The notes under the pieces were generated by a model. That model was not told where the DNA came from. It searched no databases and saw only the letters and a list, made by a program, of their open reading frames with translations. Both the position numbers and the translations under genes were made by a program. 64,000 nt of DNA, from positions 744,001-808,000 of the forward strand of contig NZ_FTNO01000001.1 of assembly GCF_900156425.1 (NCBI RefSeq). Direction: 5' to 3'. The DNA is from Haladaptatus litoreus (GTDB lineage Archaea > Halobacteriota > Halobacteria > Halobacteriales > Haladaptataceae). Positions 7,903-16,710 of the stretch are shown here, one piece after another. Numbering within the stretch: position 1 is the first letter of the stretch; each line of letters opens with the position of its first letter.

Positions 7903-9042
7903 ATGAGTACGCTGGTGGTGTGCGTCGATAGAAACAACGACATCGGGCGCAAGACCGGGCTGGCGATGCCAGTCGCCGGTTGGGAAGCGGTTCGCTCGCT
8001 CGTCACCGATGTCGGACTCGCCGACCCGGAGGATTCGAGTGTCAACTGTCTGCTCGAAACGCTCCGCGTGGCACGCGACCTCCGCGACGGAAACGAGGAG
8101 CCGATTGTCGCGGTCATCTCCGGCACCGCCGAAACGCGGGTGGGCGCAGACCGCGCCGTCGCCGCCCAGATGGACGAACTCGTGGCGGAACACGACCCCG
8201 ATTCCGCCATCATCGTCATCGACAGCGCGGAGGACGAGCGGTTGGTTCCCATCGTCGAAAGTCGAATTCGCGTCGATGCCGTTGACCGCGTGGTCGTCCG
8301 ACAGGCCCGCGACATCGAATCCACCTACTACCTGCTGAAGCAGTTCCTCGCGGACGAGGAACTGCGCCAGACCGTCCTCGTTCCGACCGGTATCGCGCTC
8401 ATCGCGTTTCCGGTACTGTTGCTCGAATTGGGACTGGCCATGGCCACCTCGGCAATCACCGCAGTTATCGGCCTGTTCGTCCTGTACAAGGGCCTCGCAA
8501 TCGGCGACTACTTCCGCGATTTGCCCGGCGAGGCACGCGATGCGCTGTACTCCGGGCGCGTTTCAATCGTCACTTACGTCGTCGCGCTGGGATTGTCGCT
8601 CATCGGCGTCTTCGTTGGCGCACTCAGTGCCGAATCGCTGGTAGCCAGCGAAAGCATTCTCATCACCGCGATGGCGTTCACGTTCGAGAGCGTGCCGTGG
8701 CTCGCAGTCGCCGCGCTGACCGCGAGCGTGGGCCGGCTACTGGACGAGGCGATTCGAAACGACCGACTTCGAAACTCCTACCTCAACCTCCCGTTTGGCG
8801 TCCTCGCAGTCGGATTGGTCGTCCGCGGTTTTTCCGCGTACTTCCTCCAGCGCGACGGCAAAATCGGGCCGGTCGTCGTTCCCGAAATCTCGGTCGGCCA
8901 GACGACCATTTCACAGTTCACTCTCGACCCCGGCACGCGACTAGCGGTGTACGTCTTCGTCGGCGTCTTCGTCAGTTTGCTCGGCGTTCGCGTGGCCTCC
9001 TACGTGAGCGGAACGACCTTCGGAGAGGAAGTCGCGGAGTAA
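7903..9042 (+). CDS. DUF373 family membrane protein
   Basis: A 379-residue protein with two parts. The soluble N-terminal domain (residues 1-145) starts MSTLVVCVDRNNDIGRKTG and carries IVAVISG and IVIDSAEDER, a Rossmann-like layout. The C-terminal half has about six membrane helices. The start and the VDRxNDxG motif match the archaeal DUF373 family, whose function is unknown. ATG 7903 is supported by TATA spacing. It is followed 37 nt later by the diphthamide ligase gene, which has its own TATA box, so the two need not be one operon. Confidence 0.8.
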   Translation: MSTLVVCVDRNNDIGRKTGLAMPVAGWEAVRSLVTDVGLADPEDSSVNCLLETLRVARDLRDGNEEPIVAVISGTAETRVGADRAVAAQMDELVAEHDPDSAIIVIDSAEDERLVPIVESRIRVDAVDRVVVRQARDIESTYYLLKQFLADEELRQTVLVPTGIALIAFPVLLLELGLAMATSAITAVIGLFVLYKGLAIGDYFRDLPGEARDALYSGRVSIVTYVVALGLSLIGVFVGALSAESLVASESILITAMAFTFESVPWLAVAALTASVGRLLDEAIRNDRLRNSYLNLPFGVLAVGLVVRGFSAYFLQRDGKIGPVVVPEISVGQTTISQFTLDPGTRLAVYVFVGVFVSLLGVRVASYVSGTTFGEEVAE

Positions 9043-9050
9043 CCGAGGGC

Positions 9051-9059
9051 CATTTATTC
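9051..9059 (+). promoter_or_regulatory. TATA-like box for dph6
   Basis: catttattc lies about 25 nt before ATG 9080 in the 37-nt gap, matching leaderless transcription. Confidence 0.5.
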
Positions 9060-9079
9060 CCGCATTTTCAAAGCAAACC

Positions 9080-9784
9080 ATGAACCAGCAGGCGTGGGTT
9101 AGTCTCTTTTCCGGTGGGAAAGATTCCTCGTGGGCGCTCTACCGCGCGCTCGAAGACGGGTTGAACGTGGAGCGACTGCTCACCGTCCATCCGGCGGGCG
9201 ACTCGTACATGTATCACGTTCCGGCGACCACGTTGGCCACGCTCGCCGCCGAAAGCATCGGTATTCCACTCGTCAACGTCGATGGCGACTTCGACGCCGA
9301 AAACGTCGAAGACGCCGGAGAGCAGGGCGACAAAGAAACAGAAACGCTGGAAACCGCGCTCCGCGACCTTGACCTCGATTTAGCGGGCGTCACGGCGGGC
9401 GCGGTCGAAAGCGAGTTCCAAACGCATCGGATTCAGGATTTGTGCGACCGCCTCGGTATCGACCTGTTCGCCCCCCTCTGGCAGGAAGACCCCCGCGAAC
9501 TCGGGGATGCGATGATTGACGCCGAGTTCGAAATCACAATCATCCAAGTCGCGGCCTACGGCTTGGACGAATCGTGGCTCGGCCGAACGCTGAACAAGCA
9601 GGCATTGGACGAACTGGAGGAACTCAACGACGAGTACGGCGTTCACATTTTGGGAGAGGGCGGGGAATTTGAAACGTTGGTGACCGACGCGCCGCATATG
9701 GAACGTCCAATCGAGTTGGAGTACGACACAGAGTGGGATGGTGACCGAGGTCGGATTCGGATTTCGGACGCGGAGTTGGGGTGA
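9080..9784 (+). CDS. dph6: Diphthine--ammonia ligase (Dph6-like ATP pyrophosphatase)
   Basis: A 234-residue N-type ATP-pyrophosphatase. The PP-loop SGGKDSSWAL is at residues 11-20. The family signature GAVESEFQTHR and the C-terminal GEGGEFETLV, both typical of archaeal MJ0570/Dph6 proteins, are present. The enzyme amidates diphthine on elongation factor 2 using ATP and ammonia, the last step of diphthamide synthesis. It is monocistronic by the look of its own TATA box and the T-rich stretch downstream. The length is normal for the archaeal family. Confidence 0.88.
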   Translation: MNQQAWVSLFSGGKDSSWALYRALEDGLNVERLLTVHPAGDSYMYHVPATTLATLAAESIGIPLVNVDGDFDAENVEDAGEQGDKETETLETALRDLDLDLAGVTAGAVESEFQTHRIQDLCDRLGIDLFAPLWQEDPRELGDAMIDAEFEITIIQVAAYGLDESWLGRTLNKQALDELEELNDEYGVHILGEGGEFETLVTDAPHMERPIELEYDTEWDGDRGRIRISDAELG

Positions 9785-9793
9785 GCGTTCTTT

Positions 9794-9831
9794 CTGCGAA
9801 CGAAGTGAGCAGGTTTTTAGGGCAGATTTTT
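9794..9831 (+). terminator. Possible terminator after dph6; remainder of gap to 10044 empty
   Basis: A weak CTGC/GCAG stem (9794-9797 with 9809-9812) is followed by two T-tracts (ttttt at 9814 and tttttt near 9827). The rest of the gap to 10044 has a tgtttatg box around 9893 but no ORF that I can support. Confidence 0.4.
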
Positions 9832-10044
9832 TGCGCGAGTGGTACCCACAGCGCACCGAGGCGAAGACATCCGGGCGGGGAAAAGCCACGCATGTTTATG
9901 CCGAATGGTATCGTATCGCATTCGATGAATCCGACAGCATCGAGACACGAATGCGGGACACCAGCATGCGCACTGATTCGGGTACAAAATCGCGCTTGAC
10001 GGACAGGAGAGGTAGTTCCGAGGGCCTCCGGGTAACGAATTACG

Positions 10045-10992
10045 ATGGCTCGAAAAGAAACGGTTCGACGCGAGTCGGTTAGTTTCGAGAGTGAGGGAAC
10101 ACGATGTGCGGCCACACTCTACCGCCCGCCCGAACCGACGGGAACCGGTACCAGAAATCCACCTGTCGTAGTGATGGGAAACGGGTTCGGACTGCCACGT
10201 CGATTCGGGCTTCCGGCGTTTGCCGAGCGATTTGCGGAACGCGGTCTGGCCGTCCTCGTATTCGATTACCGGACGCTCGGCGAAAGCGGTGGACAACCCC
10301 GGAACGTCGCTCTTCCCTTCGGGCAGATTGCCGACTGGCAATCCGCAGTCGAGTATGCACGCACCATCGACGGCGTGGATGGCAACCGAATCGGCGTCTG
10401 GGGGTTTTCGTTGGGCGGCGGTGGTGCGTTGGTCACTGCGGCGCGCGAGGATGTTGCCGCCTACGTCGGACAGACTCCGATTTTCGACGGCGCGCGAACG
10501 CTCCTCTACATCGTCCGCCAAATGGGGCCGAGATACGGGCTTCGAACGACCGTGGCAGGACTGCGGGACGCCGCCCGAAAATATACCCGGCGAAACCCCT
10601 ACTACATCCCGATTTGGGGAAACTACCCTGACGAACTTCCGGCCCTCCCGACACCGGGTTCCAAGGAAGGGCACGAGGCAGTCGTCGGGGAAGACGCGAA
10701 CAGCGAGGAAATAAATCGATGTGCGGCGCGCGCGTTTCTCACGTTCGGTCGCTACCGACCCATCGAGGAAGCCCGAAATGTCGATTGTCCCGCCCTCATC
10801 GTGGAAGGAACTCGTGACCAAATTGCACCGGGAACTGCAATCGATGCTACTGTTTCGAAGATTTCTGATGTGAGTTGGGTGGCATACGACACCGACCACT
10901 TTGGGGCGTTCTTCGGCGACCTCCTCGAAGAGGTCGCCGAACGGGAAGGTGCGTTCCTCGAACGTCACCTGTTCGATAAAGTGGAGCAGTAA
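10045..10992 (+). CDS. Alpha/beta hydrolase (dienelactone hydrolase/peptidase S9-like)
   Basis: A 315-residue cytoplasmic hydrolase. After a beta-rich start (residues 1-40), PPVVVMGNGFG forms the oxyanion strand region. GFSLGGGGAL (around residues 118-127) is the nucleophile elbow with Ser in GxSxG. LIVEGTRDQIAP supplies the acid and YDTDHFGAF the catalytic His. This layout resembles the DLH/acetyl-xylan-esterase-like hydrolases acting on small esters. There is no signal peptide. The substrate is unknown. It stands alone, facing a convergent membrane gene. Confidence 0.8.
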   Translation: MARKETVRRESVSFESEGTRCAATLYRPPEPTGTGTRNPPVVVMGNGFGLPRRFGLPAFAERFAERGLAVLVFDYRTLGESGGQPRNVALPFGQIADWQSAVEYARTIDGVDGNRIGVWGFSLGGGGALVTAAREDVAAYVGQTPIFDGARTLLYIVRQMGPRYGLRTTVAGLRDAARKYTRRNPYYIPIWGNYPDELPALPTPGSKEGHEAVVGEDANSEEINRCAARAFLTFGRYRPIEEARNVDCPALIVEGTRDQIAPGTAIDATVSKISDVSWVAYDTDHFGAFFGDLLEEVAEREGAFLERHLFDKVEQ

Positions 10993-11022
10993 CCTCAAAG
11001 ACGACCGACCAGCGCCGTCAGT

Positions 11023-11325
11023 TCATCCGACGGTTCGGTTCGAAGTTCGGTATTCACGAATCGCTTCGATTCCTGCGACGATGAGAGCCACCCCGAGCGT
11101 GATTTGCGCGACAATCACTACCCATCCGATAAATGATGTCATCGGAAGTCCGAATCCGGAAAGTACGTCGATGAACCTCGGGGATGGCCCGAACGGCGGG
11201 GTAACCATATTTCGAAGTCCGAGGCCAAGTATGACGACGCCGATGACGAGTTCGAAGAGTTTCGTTCCGATGTCGTCCTCCGTCTCCGTTTGACTCGTCT
11301 GACCGACAGCCTTGGCTTGGCTCAT
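11023..11325 (-). CDS. Small two-helix membrane protein, unknown function
   Basis: A 100-residue protein. A polar N-terminus (MSQAKAVGQTSQTETEDD) is followed by two membrane helices (LFELVIGVVILGLGL and SFIGWVVIVAQITLGVALIV) joined by a proline/glycine-rich loop, then a basic tail. ATG 11325 was taken; a TTG at 11334 is in frame but less likely. It converges with the hydrolase gene at 10045. I do not recognise the family. Confidence 0.6.
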   Translation of the reverse strand: MSQAKAVGQTSQTETEDDIGTKLFELVIGVVILGLGLRNMVTPPFGPSPRFIDVLSGFGLPMTSFIGWVVIVAQITLGVALIVAGIEAIREYRTSNRTVG

Positions 11326-11459
11326 GCGCTTCAAATGAACTCTCGTTCACATAAGCGTATCGACAGTAAATTGTACGGTTGGTGGGGCAATCCAACGGAC
11401 GGCGATATGACTCCAGTAGCGAGTTCTAAAAACGGAGAACGTTGCCGTTCGCTTCCGCG

Positions 11460-12437
11460 TTACTCGTCGCGCGCGCCGTTCGTAATCTGGGTGTGCGCAC
11501 CGATGAGCGCGCCCGCGAGGTCCATATTCTCGATGTGCGTCTTCTCGTCGATGATGGAATCCCGCACGTCGCAGTCCCGAACCGTCGCGTTCGAGAAGAT
11601 GATGGCGTTATCGACGCTGGCGTTCTTGAGGGTTGCACCGTCCATGACGTGCACGTTTTGGCCGACTTGGGCGTTGTCGAGCGTCGCGCTGTCGGCGACG
11701 TAGGAATCGCCATCGAGGTACCACGACACCGCATCGAGATAACTTTCCGGCGTGCCGATGTCGAACCACGCTTCCTCGAAGGAGAAAGCGTACACCGGTT
11801 CTTGGACCTGCAACCACTGGAGGAACCAACCGGGTTCGTCCGGGTTGTTGCCATCTTGGAGGTACTCCTGTAGGAGTGGCAGGTTGTCCTGCGTGAAGGC
11901 GTAGCAGGCGATTGAAACCAGCGTCGAATTGGGGTCGTCAGGCTTCTCTTGGAAGTCCACGACGCGGTCGTTGTCCAGTTCCACGAGGCCGTAGGATTTC
12001 GCGCGCTCCTTGCTCCCAACGTCGTAGGCGGCCAGAATCGGCGATTCTTTCTCCTCGAAGAAATCGACGAACTCGCCGACGTCGAAACTGATGAGGTTGT
12101 CTCCGGCGATGACGAGCATGTCGTCATCGACTTCTTCGCGCTCGACCAGTTGGGCCAGCGCGCCGACGACACCGAACTTTTCGTCTTCTTCGGCGGTGTC
12201 TTCGACGCTTAGTGTCGGCTTTTCGAACTCGCTTTCTTGGAGGTGCGTGCGGAACTCGTCCGCGAATCGCTCGTTCGTACTGACGTACACCGTGTCGATA
12301 CGATCGTCGGCTTCGAGGTCGGCGAAAATGCGGTCGATGACCGTTGTCTCACCAATCGGGAGAAACATCTTTGGCCGGTGTTTCGTGATGGGCCACAGGC
12401 GCGTCGCGTATCCGCCCGCGAGGACGACGGCTTTCAT
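11460..12437 (-). CDS. Sugar-phosphate nucleotidyltransferase with left-handed beta-helix tail
   Basis: A 325-residue NTP-transferase. The start MKAVVLAGGYATRLWPITKH carries the nucleotide-binding G-G-x-(A/G)-T-R-L motif, followed by the substrate Lys in HRPKMFLPIG. LVIAGDNL is the metal-binding Asp region and FQEKP is conserved in glucose-1-phosphate transferases. Residues about 245-315 show hexapeptide-like repeats (ATLDNAQVGQNVHV...ATVRDCDV) forming a beta-helix. It makes an NDP-sugar (glucose-1-phosphate uridylyl/thymidylyl class), probably for surface polysaccharide or N-glycan synthesis. ATG 12437 removes a spurious 13-residue upstream extension. Confidence 0.85.
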   Translation of the reverse strand: MKAVVLAGGYATRLWPITKHRPKMFLPIGETTVIDRIFADLEADDRIDTVYVSTNERFADEFRTHLQESEFEKPTLSVEDTAEEDEKFGVVGALAQLVEREEVDDDMLVIAGDNLISFDVGEFVDFFEEKESPILAAYDVGSKERAKSYGLVELDNDRVVDFQEKPDDPNSTLVSIACYAFTQDNLPLLQEYLQDGNNPDEPGWFLQWLQVQEPVYAFSFEEAWFDIGTPESYLDAVSWYLDGDSYVADSATLDNAQVGQNVHVMDGATLKNASVDNAIIFSNATVRDCDVRDSIIDEKTHIENMDLAGALIGAHTQITNGARDE

Positions 12438-12512
12438 GCGTTGACCGTCACTCCCGCCCCCTAAGTCCTTTTTCATTGCAGTGCCGACGAATGCTGTATC
12501 CCCGTCGGGAAC

Positions 12513-14519
12513 CTAACCGTCGATGAACGCCGAAAGGAGTTCGTTCTGCGCCTTCCGCAGGTGATAGTGGAGCGTCGGCGACGTAATATCGAGCGACCCG
12601 GCGACTTCCTCGGCAGTGCTCCCTCGGGGCCAGTCGTAGTACCCTGCGAAGTACGCCGTTCGGAGCGCCGTCTCCTGTCGGTCGGTGAGGCGCTCGGTCA
12701 ACGACTGGCGGAACTCCCGGGCGGTTTGTGTCCCTCGCCCTACTGTGCGCTTGCCGACCAACCGGGAGTTCGGGTAAGCCGACTGAAAGGTGTCTACGAC
12801 TTGCCGAACGTCGGTGTCGTGTGGTACTTCCGCGACGAGGGTCACTTCGCCCGAATCTGCGGTCGCGGACTGGACGGCCGCGCCCGCCTCGATGAGTTTT
12901 TTGACCGTCGATTCGGACATGATGGTTTCGAGGACGAATCCGGCATCGTCGTTTTCGATGAGTCTGTACTCTTCTATTTGTTCCGCGTCCGAAACCATCT
13001 CTTTGACGCGCTTCGGCGAGGCGCCGTCGATTCGAACGTAGTGGAGCAGTCTTCCGTCCGAGGCCGGAACCAACCCGTGAAGATAACAACGACAGTCTAA
13101 CTCGCGGGAGACGATTAAAAACACCTCTCGCGGGTCGTTCACCTGAAGTTCGAGTTCGACGGCGCTGTCCGACAGCAGTATTTTTTTGTTTTTCGCAGCG
13201 TTGATGGCGAAGCCAATCGTGTCGCCGAGGGTTTCGAGGGCGGCCTGCGCCCGCTTTCCCAGCACGCCGGACTGCGTCGAAACGAGCGACAGCGTGCCAT
13301 ACACGGTGTTTCCGTACGAAATCGGAATCGAAATACCGGATTCGACGCCGCAGTCGAGCGCCTCCTGACAGACGGCGGGCGGGAGTTTGTCCGTGTCTCG
13401 AACGTCTCTGATGACCTGTAACTCGTCGGTTCGCATCGCCATGTCCGCCGGGTCGTCGCCGATTGCCGTTCCGAAGTCGATGAGCGTGTCGAGATAGCCG
13501 TCGATTCCTCCGGCGCGAGTTCTGGGTGTGACTCCTTCTCGACTCACTTCGCTCTCGTCAGTCCACGCGAGTTCGTACAGCCCAGAATCGACCAGTCGCT
13601 CGCAGACCAACTGCTCGATGTCGTCCCGGGTCGCGGCGTGAACGAGTTCGTGGATGACCTCCTGAATCACCCGATGAATCTGATTCAGCGTCTCTAACTC
13701 CTCGTGCTGTCTGGTCAGTTTGTGTTCCCGACCACGCCGGTCTGTTATGTCGCGAGCGACCCAGACGACGGCCTCACGGCCGTCGATTTTCGTTCCGAGC
13801 GGCGTCGTGCGCGCTTCGAACCAGCGTTCTCCTCGTTCGACCTCTAGCGGGTATTCCATCGTCTCGACACGTCCGGTGTCGATTGTCCGATGGATGTGTG
13901 CTAAAAACCGGTCGGCTTCGTCCTCCGGAAACACGTCGTGAAGTCGTCTCCCGACCAAATTCGCCGGAGAGCTGGCGGCCAGATTCTCGGTGTTTGGGCC
14001 GACCAGCAGTTCGCAGTAGTATCCCCTGTCGTCGAGAAGAAAGGCGACGTCCGGAAAGGCGGTCGTGAGCGCCTCGATTCGGCTTTCGCCACGCCCGCCG
14101 AGATGATTGTTGATAGCGTTCTCGACGCTCGTTCTGAGGTCGTCCATCCCGTCCACAGTCGTTTCGGGGAGATAGTCGCTTACGCCCGCCGAAATCGCCT
14201 CACTTGCAACGTGTTCACCGCCCGAGCCAGTGAGCAGAACGAACGGGAGGTTTGGATAGTCGTCGCGCACCGATTCGAGGAGGGAAAGGCCGTCGCTCTC
14301 CGGGAGGTCGTAGTTGCTAACGATGCAGTCCACCGCCCGCTGTTCGAGGTGGACGAGGCACTCCGACGCCGACGATTCGATATGGACGGTCAGGTCGTCA
14401 CACGCACGGGCAAACGTCCGCGCGATGTCCGTTTCGTGTTCAACGAAAAGGACTGTTTGATTGTTTAGCATGGTTTCGTCGGGCATCTCGGTGTACTCCC
14501 CGTATCGCAGATTAGCCAT
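12513..14519 (-). CDS. BAT-type regulator: degenerate receiver-PAS-GAF-BAT-HTH_10
   Basis: A 668-residue haloarchaeal bacterio-opsin-activator-like regulator. Domains: receiver-like (about 20-140), PAS (150-260, with VARDITDRRG at its end), GAF (290-440), BAT-associated domain (450-610) and C-terminal HTH_10 (612-664, LTDRQETALRTAYFAGYYDW). The receiver lacks phosphorylation residues: the acidic pair reads E27-H28, the phosphoacceptor position is Asn69 (SNYDLP) and the Lys position is Glu119, though Thr97 remains. It is probably a sensor driven by PAS/GAF ligands rather than by phosphotransfer. ATG 14519 lies just after the TATA-like tract at 14530-14545. The gene is divergent from the HTH/Zn-ribbon gene at 14598. 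Confidence 0.85.
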   Translation of the reverse strand: MANLRYGEYTEMPDETMLNNQTVLFVEHETDIARTFARACDDLTVHIESSASECLVHLEQRAVDCIVSNYDLPESDGLSLLESVRDDYPNLPFVLLTGSGGEHVASEAISAGVSDYLPETTVDGMDDLRTSVENAINNHLGGRGESRIEALTTAFPDVAFLLDDRGYYCELLVGPNTENLAASSPANLVGRRLHDVFPEDEADRFLAHIHRTIDTGRVETMEYPLEVERGERWFEARTTPLGTKIDGREAVVWVARDITDRRGREHKLTRQHEELETLNQIHRVIQEVIHELVHAATRDDIEQLVCERLVDSGLYELAWTDESEVSREGVTPRTRAGGIDGYLDTLIDFGTAIGDDPADMAMRTDELQVIRDVRDTDKLPPAVCQEALDCGVESGISIPISYGNTVYGTLSLVSTQSGVLGKRAQAALETLGDTIGFAINAAKNKKILLSDSAVELELQVNDPREVFLIVSRELDCRCYLHGLVPASDGRLLHYVRIDGASPKRVKEMVSDAEQIEEYRLIENDDAGFVLETIMSESTVKKLIEAGAAVQSATADSGEVTLVAEVPHDTDVRQVVDTFQSAYPNSRLVGKRTVGRGTQTAREFRQSLTERLTDRQETALRTAYFAGYYDWPRGSTAEEVAGSLDITSPTLHYHLRKAQNELLSAFIDG

Positions 14520-14563
14520 GTGCGACCGGAGGAAAATACTTTACGCCGTCATCTTCGTCGCGG

Positions 14564-14573
14564 TAGAAATTTG
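14564..14573 (+). promoter_or_regulatory. TATA-like box for the HTH/Zn-ribbon gene
   Basis: agaaatttga precedes ATG 14598 by about 25 nt, within the 78-nt divergent promoter region shared with the BAT-type regulator. Confidence 0.4.
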
Positions 14574-14597
14574 AACGAGTGACACGAATCTCGAAAT

Positions 14598-14894
14598 ATG
14601 ACCGAGGACGAAACGACGCGGGAGCAGATTGCGGACTTTCTCAGGGAGACGCCCGCCGCACCGAGCACCCTCGCGGTGGAGTTCGATATCACGCCCGGGT
14701 CGGCGCTGCGACACGCCAAACACATCGCCCGGTCGGTCGAATCCCGCGACGAACAGTTGCTCGTCGCGCCGCCCGAATGTCGGGACTGCGGATTCGACAG
14801 ATTCGACGACCCGGCGAACCGCCCCTCGCGGTGCCCGGAGTGCAAGAGCGAAGCGATCGACGAACCGACGTTTACGATTCGGAACGTGGAGTGA
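14598..14894 (+). CDS. HTH plus zinc-ribbon predicted transcriptional regulator
   Basis: A 98-residue protein. Residues 1-55 form a winged-helix-like segment (TREQIADFLRETPAAPSTLA, then a recognition-like helix GSALRHAKHIARSV). Residues 58-90 hold a zinc ribbon with CRDCGFDRF and CPECKSEA. The combination matches the archaeal predicted-regulator family with an HTH followed by a Zn ribbon. Targets are unknown. It lies beside the divergent BAT-type regulator and shares its promoter region. Confidence 0.78.
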   Translation: MTEDETTREQIADFLRETPAAPSTLAVEFDITPGSALRHAKHIARSVESRDEQLLVAPPECRDCGFDRFDDPANRPSRCPECKSEAIDEPTFTIRNVE

Positions 14895-15341
14895 ACGGAC
14901 GACGAAAGGGGGTGGCGGGTGTGACGTTTGTAGTTGGCAACTACCCGTAACCCTCTGACTGCTCTGTTGTCATCGCCGTTGCCAACTCCAAACGAAGCCT
15001 GCGAAAGACGGAAGCTTTCGCGGTACCCGAAAAACGCTAGCTTTCTGTCGCTCGCAAACAGGTCATGTTCGCTTACCCATGAAAATCGGCGATTTTCTCC
15101 GCCCCTCGTTCGCTCCGGAAGAGACAAGCTCTTCCGTGCTCTCGTTCGCTTCGCTCACGAGAACTCCTTCGTCGCTCACGGCTCCGTCGCCGTCTCGCGG
15201 TTCTGCCGCTCGACTGTCCGCGGAACTTCGTTCCCCGTTATTCGCCAGCGAGGCGACGCAGTCGCCTCGTCCCTCTCACATAAATCGCGCTGGCGCACCC
15301 TTTCGGTTGTGTAATCGATCCAATCGTCAACGAAATTCGGT
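14895..15341. repeat. Palindrome-dense intergenic tract (at least seven hairpins)
   Basis: This 447-nt gap has no credible gene but many perfect short inverted repeats. AGTTGGCAAC/GTTGCCAACT is at 14932-14941 and 14978-14987. GCGAAAG/CTTTCGC is at 15001-15007 and 15015-15021. GAAAATC/GATTTTC is at 15081-15097. CGGAAGAG/CTCTTCCG is at 15116-15136. TCTCGT/ACGAGA is at 15140-15162. GGAAC/GTTCC is at 15222-15234. CGAGGCGAC/GTCGCCTCG is at 15249-15269, nested in GCCAGCG/CGCTGGC (15244-15250 with 15288-15294). Loops are mostly 3-7 nt. The role is unknown: a terminator cluster, decayed element or structured RNA are possible. Confidence 0.7.
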
Positions 15342-15954
15342 CTACTCGCTCTCGAACGACGATTCGTTCATGTACCGCCGACCGATGTCCACGACTTTTG
15401 AGAGCACGAAGAGTCCGACTATCGAAAGGAACTGGAGCGGATTCGATTCGACCGCTTCCGTTACGTTTCCGACCACGTCGATTCCCATCATATCCAGAAA
15501 CACGCCGACTGCACCGAGCATCAGAGCAGCGATGAGCACGGATTCGAAACTCGGCAGTGCCGACCGTGGATGTTCCCAGAACCCCGGTTTTTTTATTCGA
15601 TTTTCGATACGTCTCCGGCCCGTCGTTCCCGCGCGATTCCCCGATACCCATCGCGCTGGCGAGGATAGCGATGTCCACCACGGGGTTCGAGAACACGCCA
15701 GCCCCAGTAATTTCGAGGTAAATTCCGATGGAACAGCTAACTGTAAGGACGACTCCGGCGACGCGCTCGATTCGGGATTCTGCGTCGACCAGCGCGGTGA
15801 GTGCGAACACGATACCGGAGAGCGGAACCAGCAACCTGAAGAGGTTCCTGACGACATCACTGCCGGTGAGGAAGACGATACCCGCGAGGAGGAGCATCAG
15901 GGCGAACAGTCCGGCCAGTATGCGATTTAGGGTGATTGTATCTGACCTGAACAT
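15342..15954 (-). pseudogene. Multi-pass membrane protein gene interrupted by a frameshift at an A7 run
   Basis: From ATG 15954 the frame encodes MFRSDTITLNRILAGLFALM and about four membrane helices up to SRGNDGPETYRKSN. It then runs into nonsense. The other frame continues with a plausible C-terminal half: KPGFWEHPRS, two further helices (ESVLIAALMLGAVGVFLD and LQFLSIVGLFVLSKVVDIG) and the tail MNESSFESE ending at 15342. The two join if one A is removed from the seven-A run (T7 at 15588-15594 on the + strand). A TATA-like box (15981-15989) supports the start. This may be a true frameshift, slippage at the homopolymer or a sequencing error. The family is not recognised. Confidence 0.6.
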
Positions 15955-15980
15955 CAATATTCGTTGATACTCCGAAGGGA

Positions 15981-15989
15981 GTAATAAGC
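15981..15989 (-). promoter_or_regulatory. TATA-like box for the frameshifted membrane gene
   Basis: On the minus strand cttattac lies about 30 nt before ATG 15954, consistent with a near-leaderless mRNA. Confidence 0.4.
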
Positions 15990-16046
15990 CTGTGGTGCTG
16001 TCGGAAAAGCGAAGCCACCTTACCGTATCGCTCCTAAGGGCCGCGC

Positions 16047-16634
16047 ATGGCCACGGCGAACGCACGGCAACGCGCGCGGGAGAGTCCGGTAAAGGTGACG
16101 GCAGTGCTCTCGGCAATCGGGTACGTGCTGGTTCTCGGCACCTTCGCGGGCGTGATTCCGATTTATCCGGAACTCGACATCGGGACGGTCAACCTGCTCT
16201 CGGATGCAATCGCGGTCGTCAACAGCGTGGCGACGATTTCGCTCGTCCTCGGGTGGTATTGGATTCGCAACGGCGAAGTCGAGAAACACCGCGCCGCGAT
16301 GCTGACCGCGTTCAGCCTCATCATCGTTTTCCTCGTGCTGTACCTGACGAAAGTCGGCGGCGCTGGCGGCGAGAAACATATCCTCGTGGACGGGTTCCCG
16401 TACTACGCCTACCTCATCATGCTCGCAGTCCACATCATCCTCTCCGTCGTCTCCGTGCCTGTCGTGCTGTTCGCCCTCGTGCTCGGACTGACTCACACCC
16501 CCGCAGAACTCAAGCAGACGGCCCACGCGAAAATCGGACGAATCGCGGCCTCGGCGTGGATCGTGTCGCTCGTCCTCGGCGTCGTCACCTACGTCATGCT
16601 GAACCACATCTACAGTTGGGAAATTCCGGCGTAG
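16047..16634 (+). CDS. DUF420 membrane protein (YozB/CtaM-like)
   Basis: A 195-residue protein with about five membrane helices. VLSAIGYVLVLGTFAGVIP and the later RNGEVEKHRAAMLTAFSLI, YLTKVGG and YYAYLIMLAVHIILSV match DUF420, whose conserved His residues (EKHR, AVHI and HAKIGR here) may bind heme or metal. In Gram-positive bacteria DUF420 members assist maturation of heme-copper oxidases. Here it lies about 4 kb from ctaAB and coxBC, which fits the same job but is not proof. ATG 16047 gives a short basic leader before helix one. Confidence 0.82.
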   Translation: MATANARQRARESPVKVTAVLSAIGYVLVLGTFAGVIPIYPELDIGTVNLLSDAIAVVNSVATISLVLGWYWIRNGEVEKHRAAMLTAFSLIIVFLVLYLTKVGGAGGEKHILVDGFPYYAYLIMLAVHIILSVVSVPVVLFALVLGLTHTPAELKQTAHAKIGRIAASAWIVSLVLGVVTYVMLNHIYSWEIPA

Positions 16635-16710
16635 CACCCCACCCACCGTCGTCTTCAAAACTGCTGTTTGATGGGAAAATTAACATCGGTGACGAGAGTA
16701 CGTCCTATCA

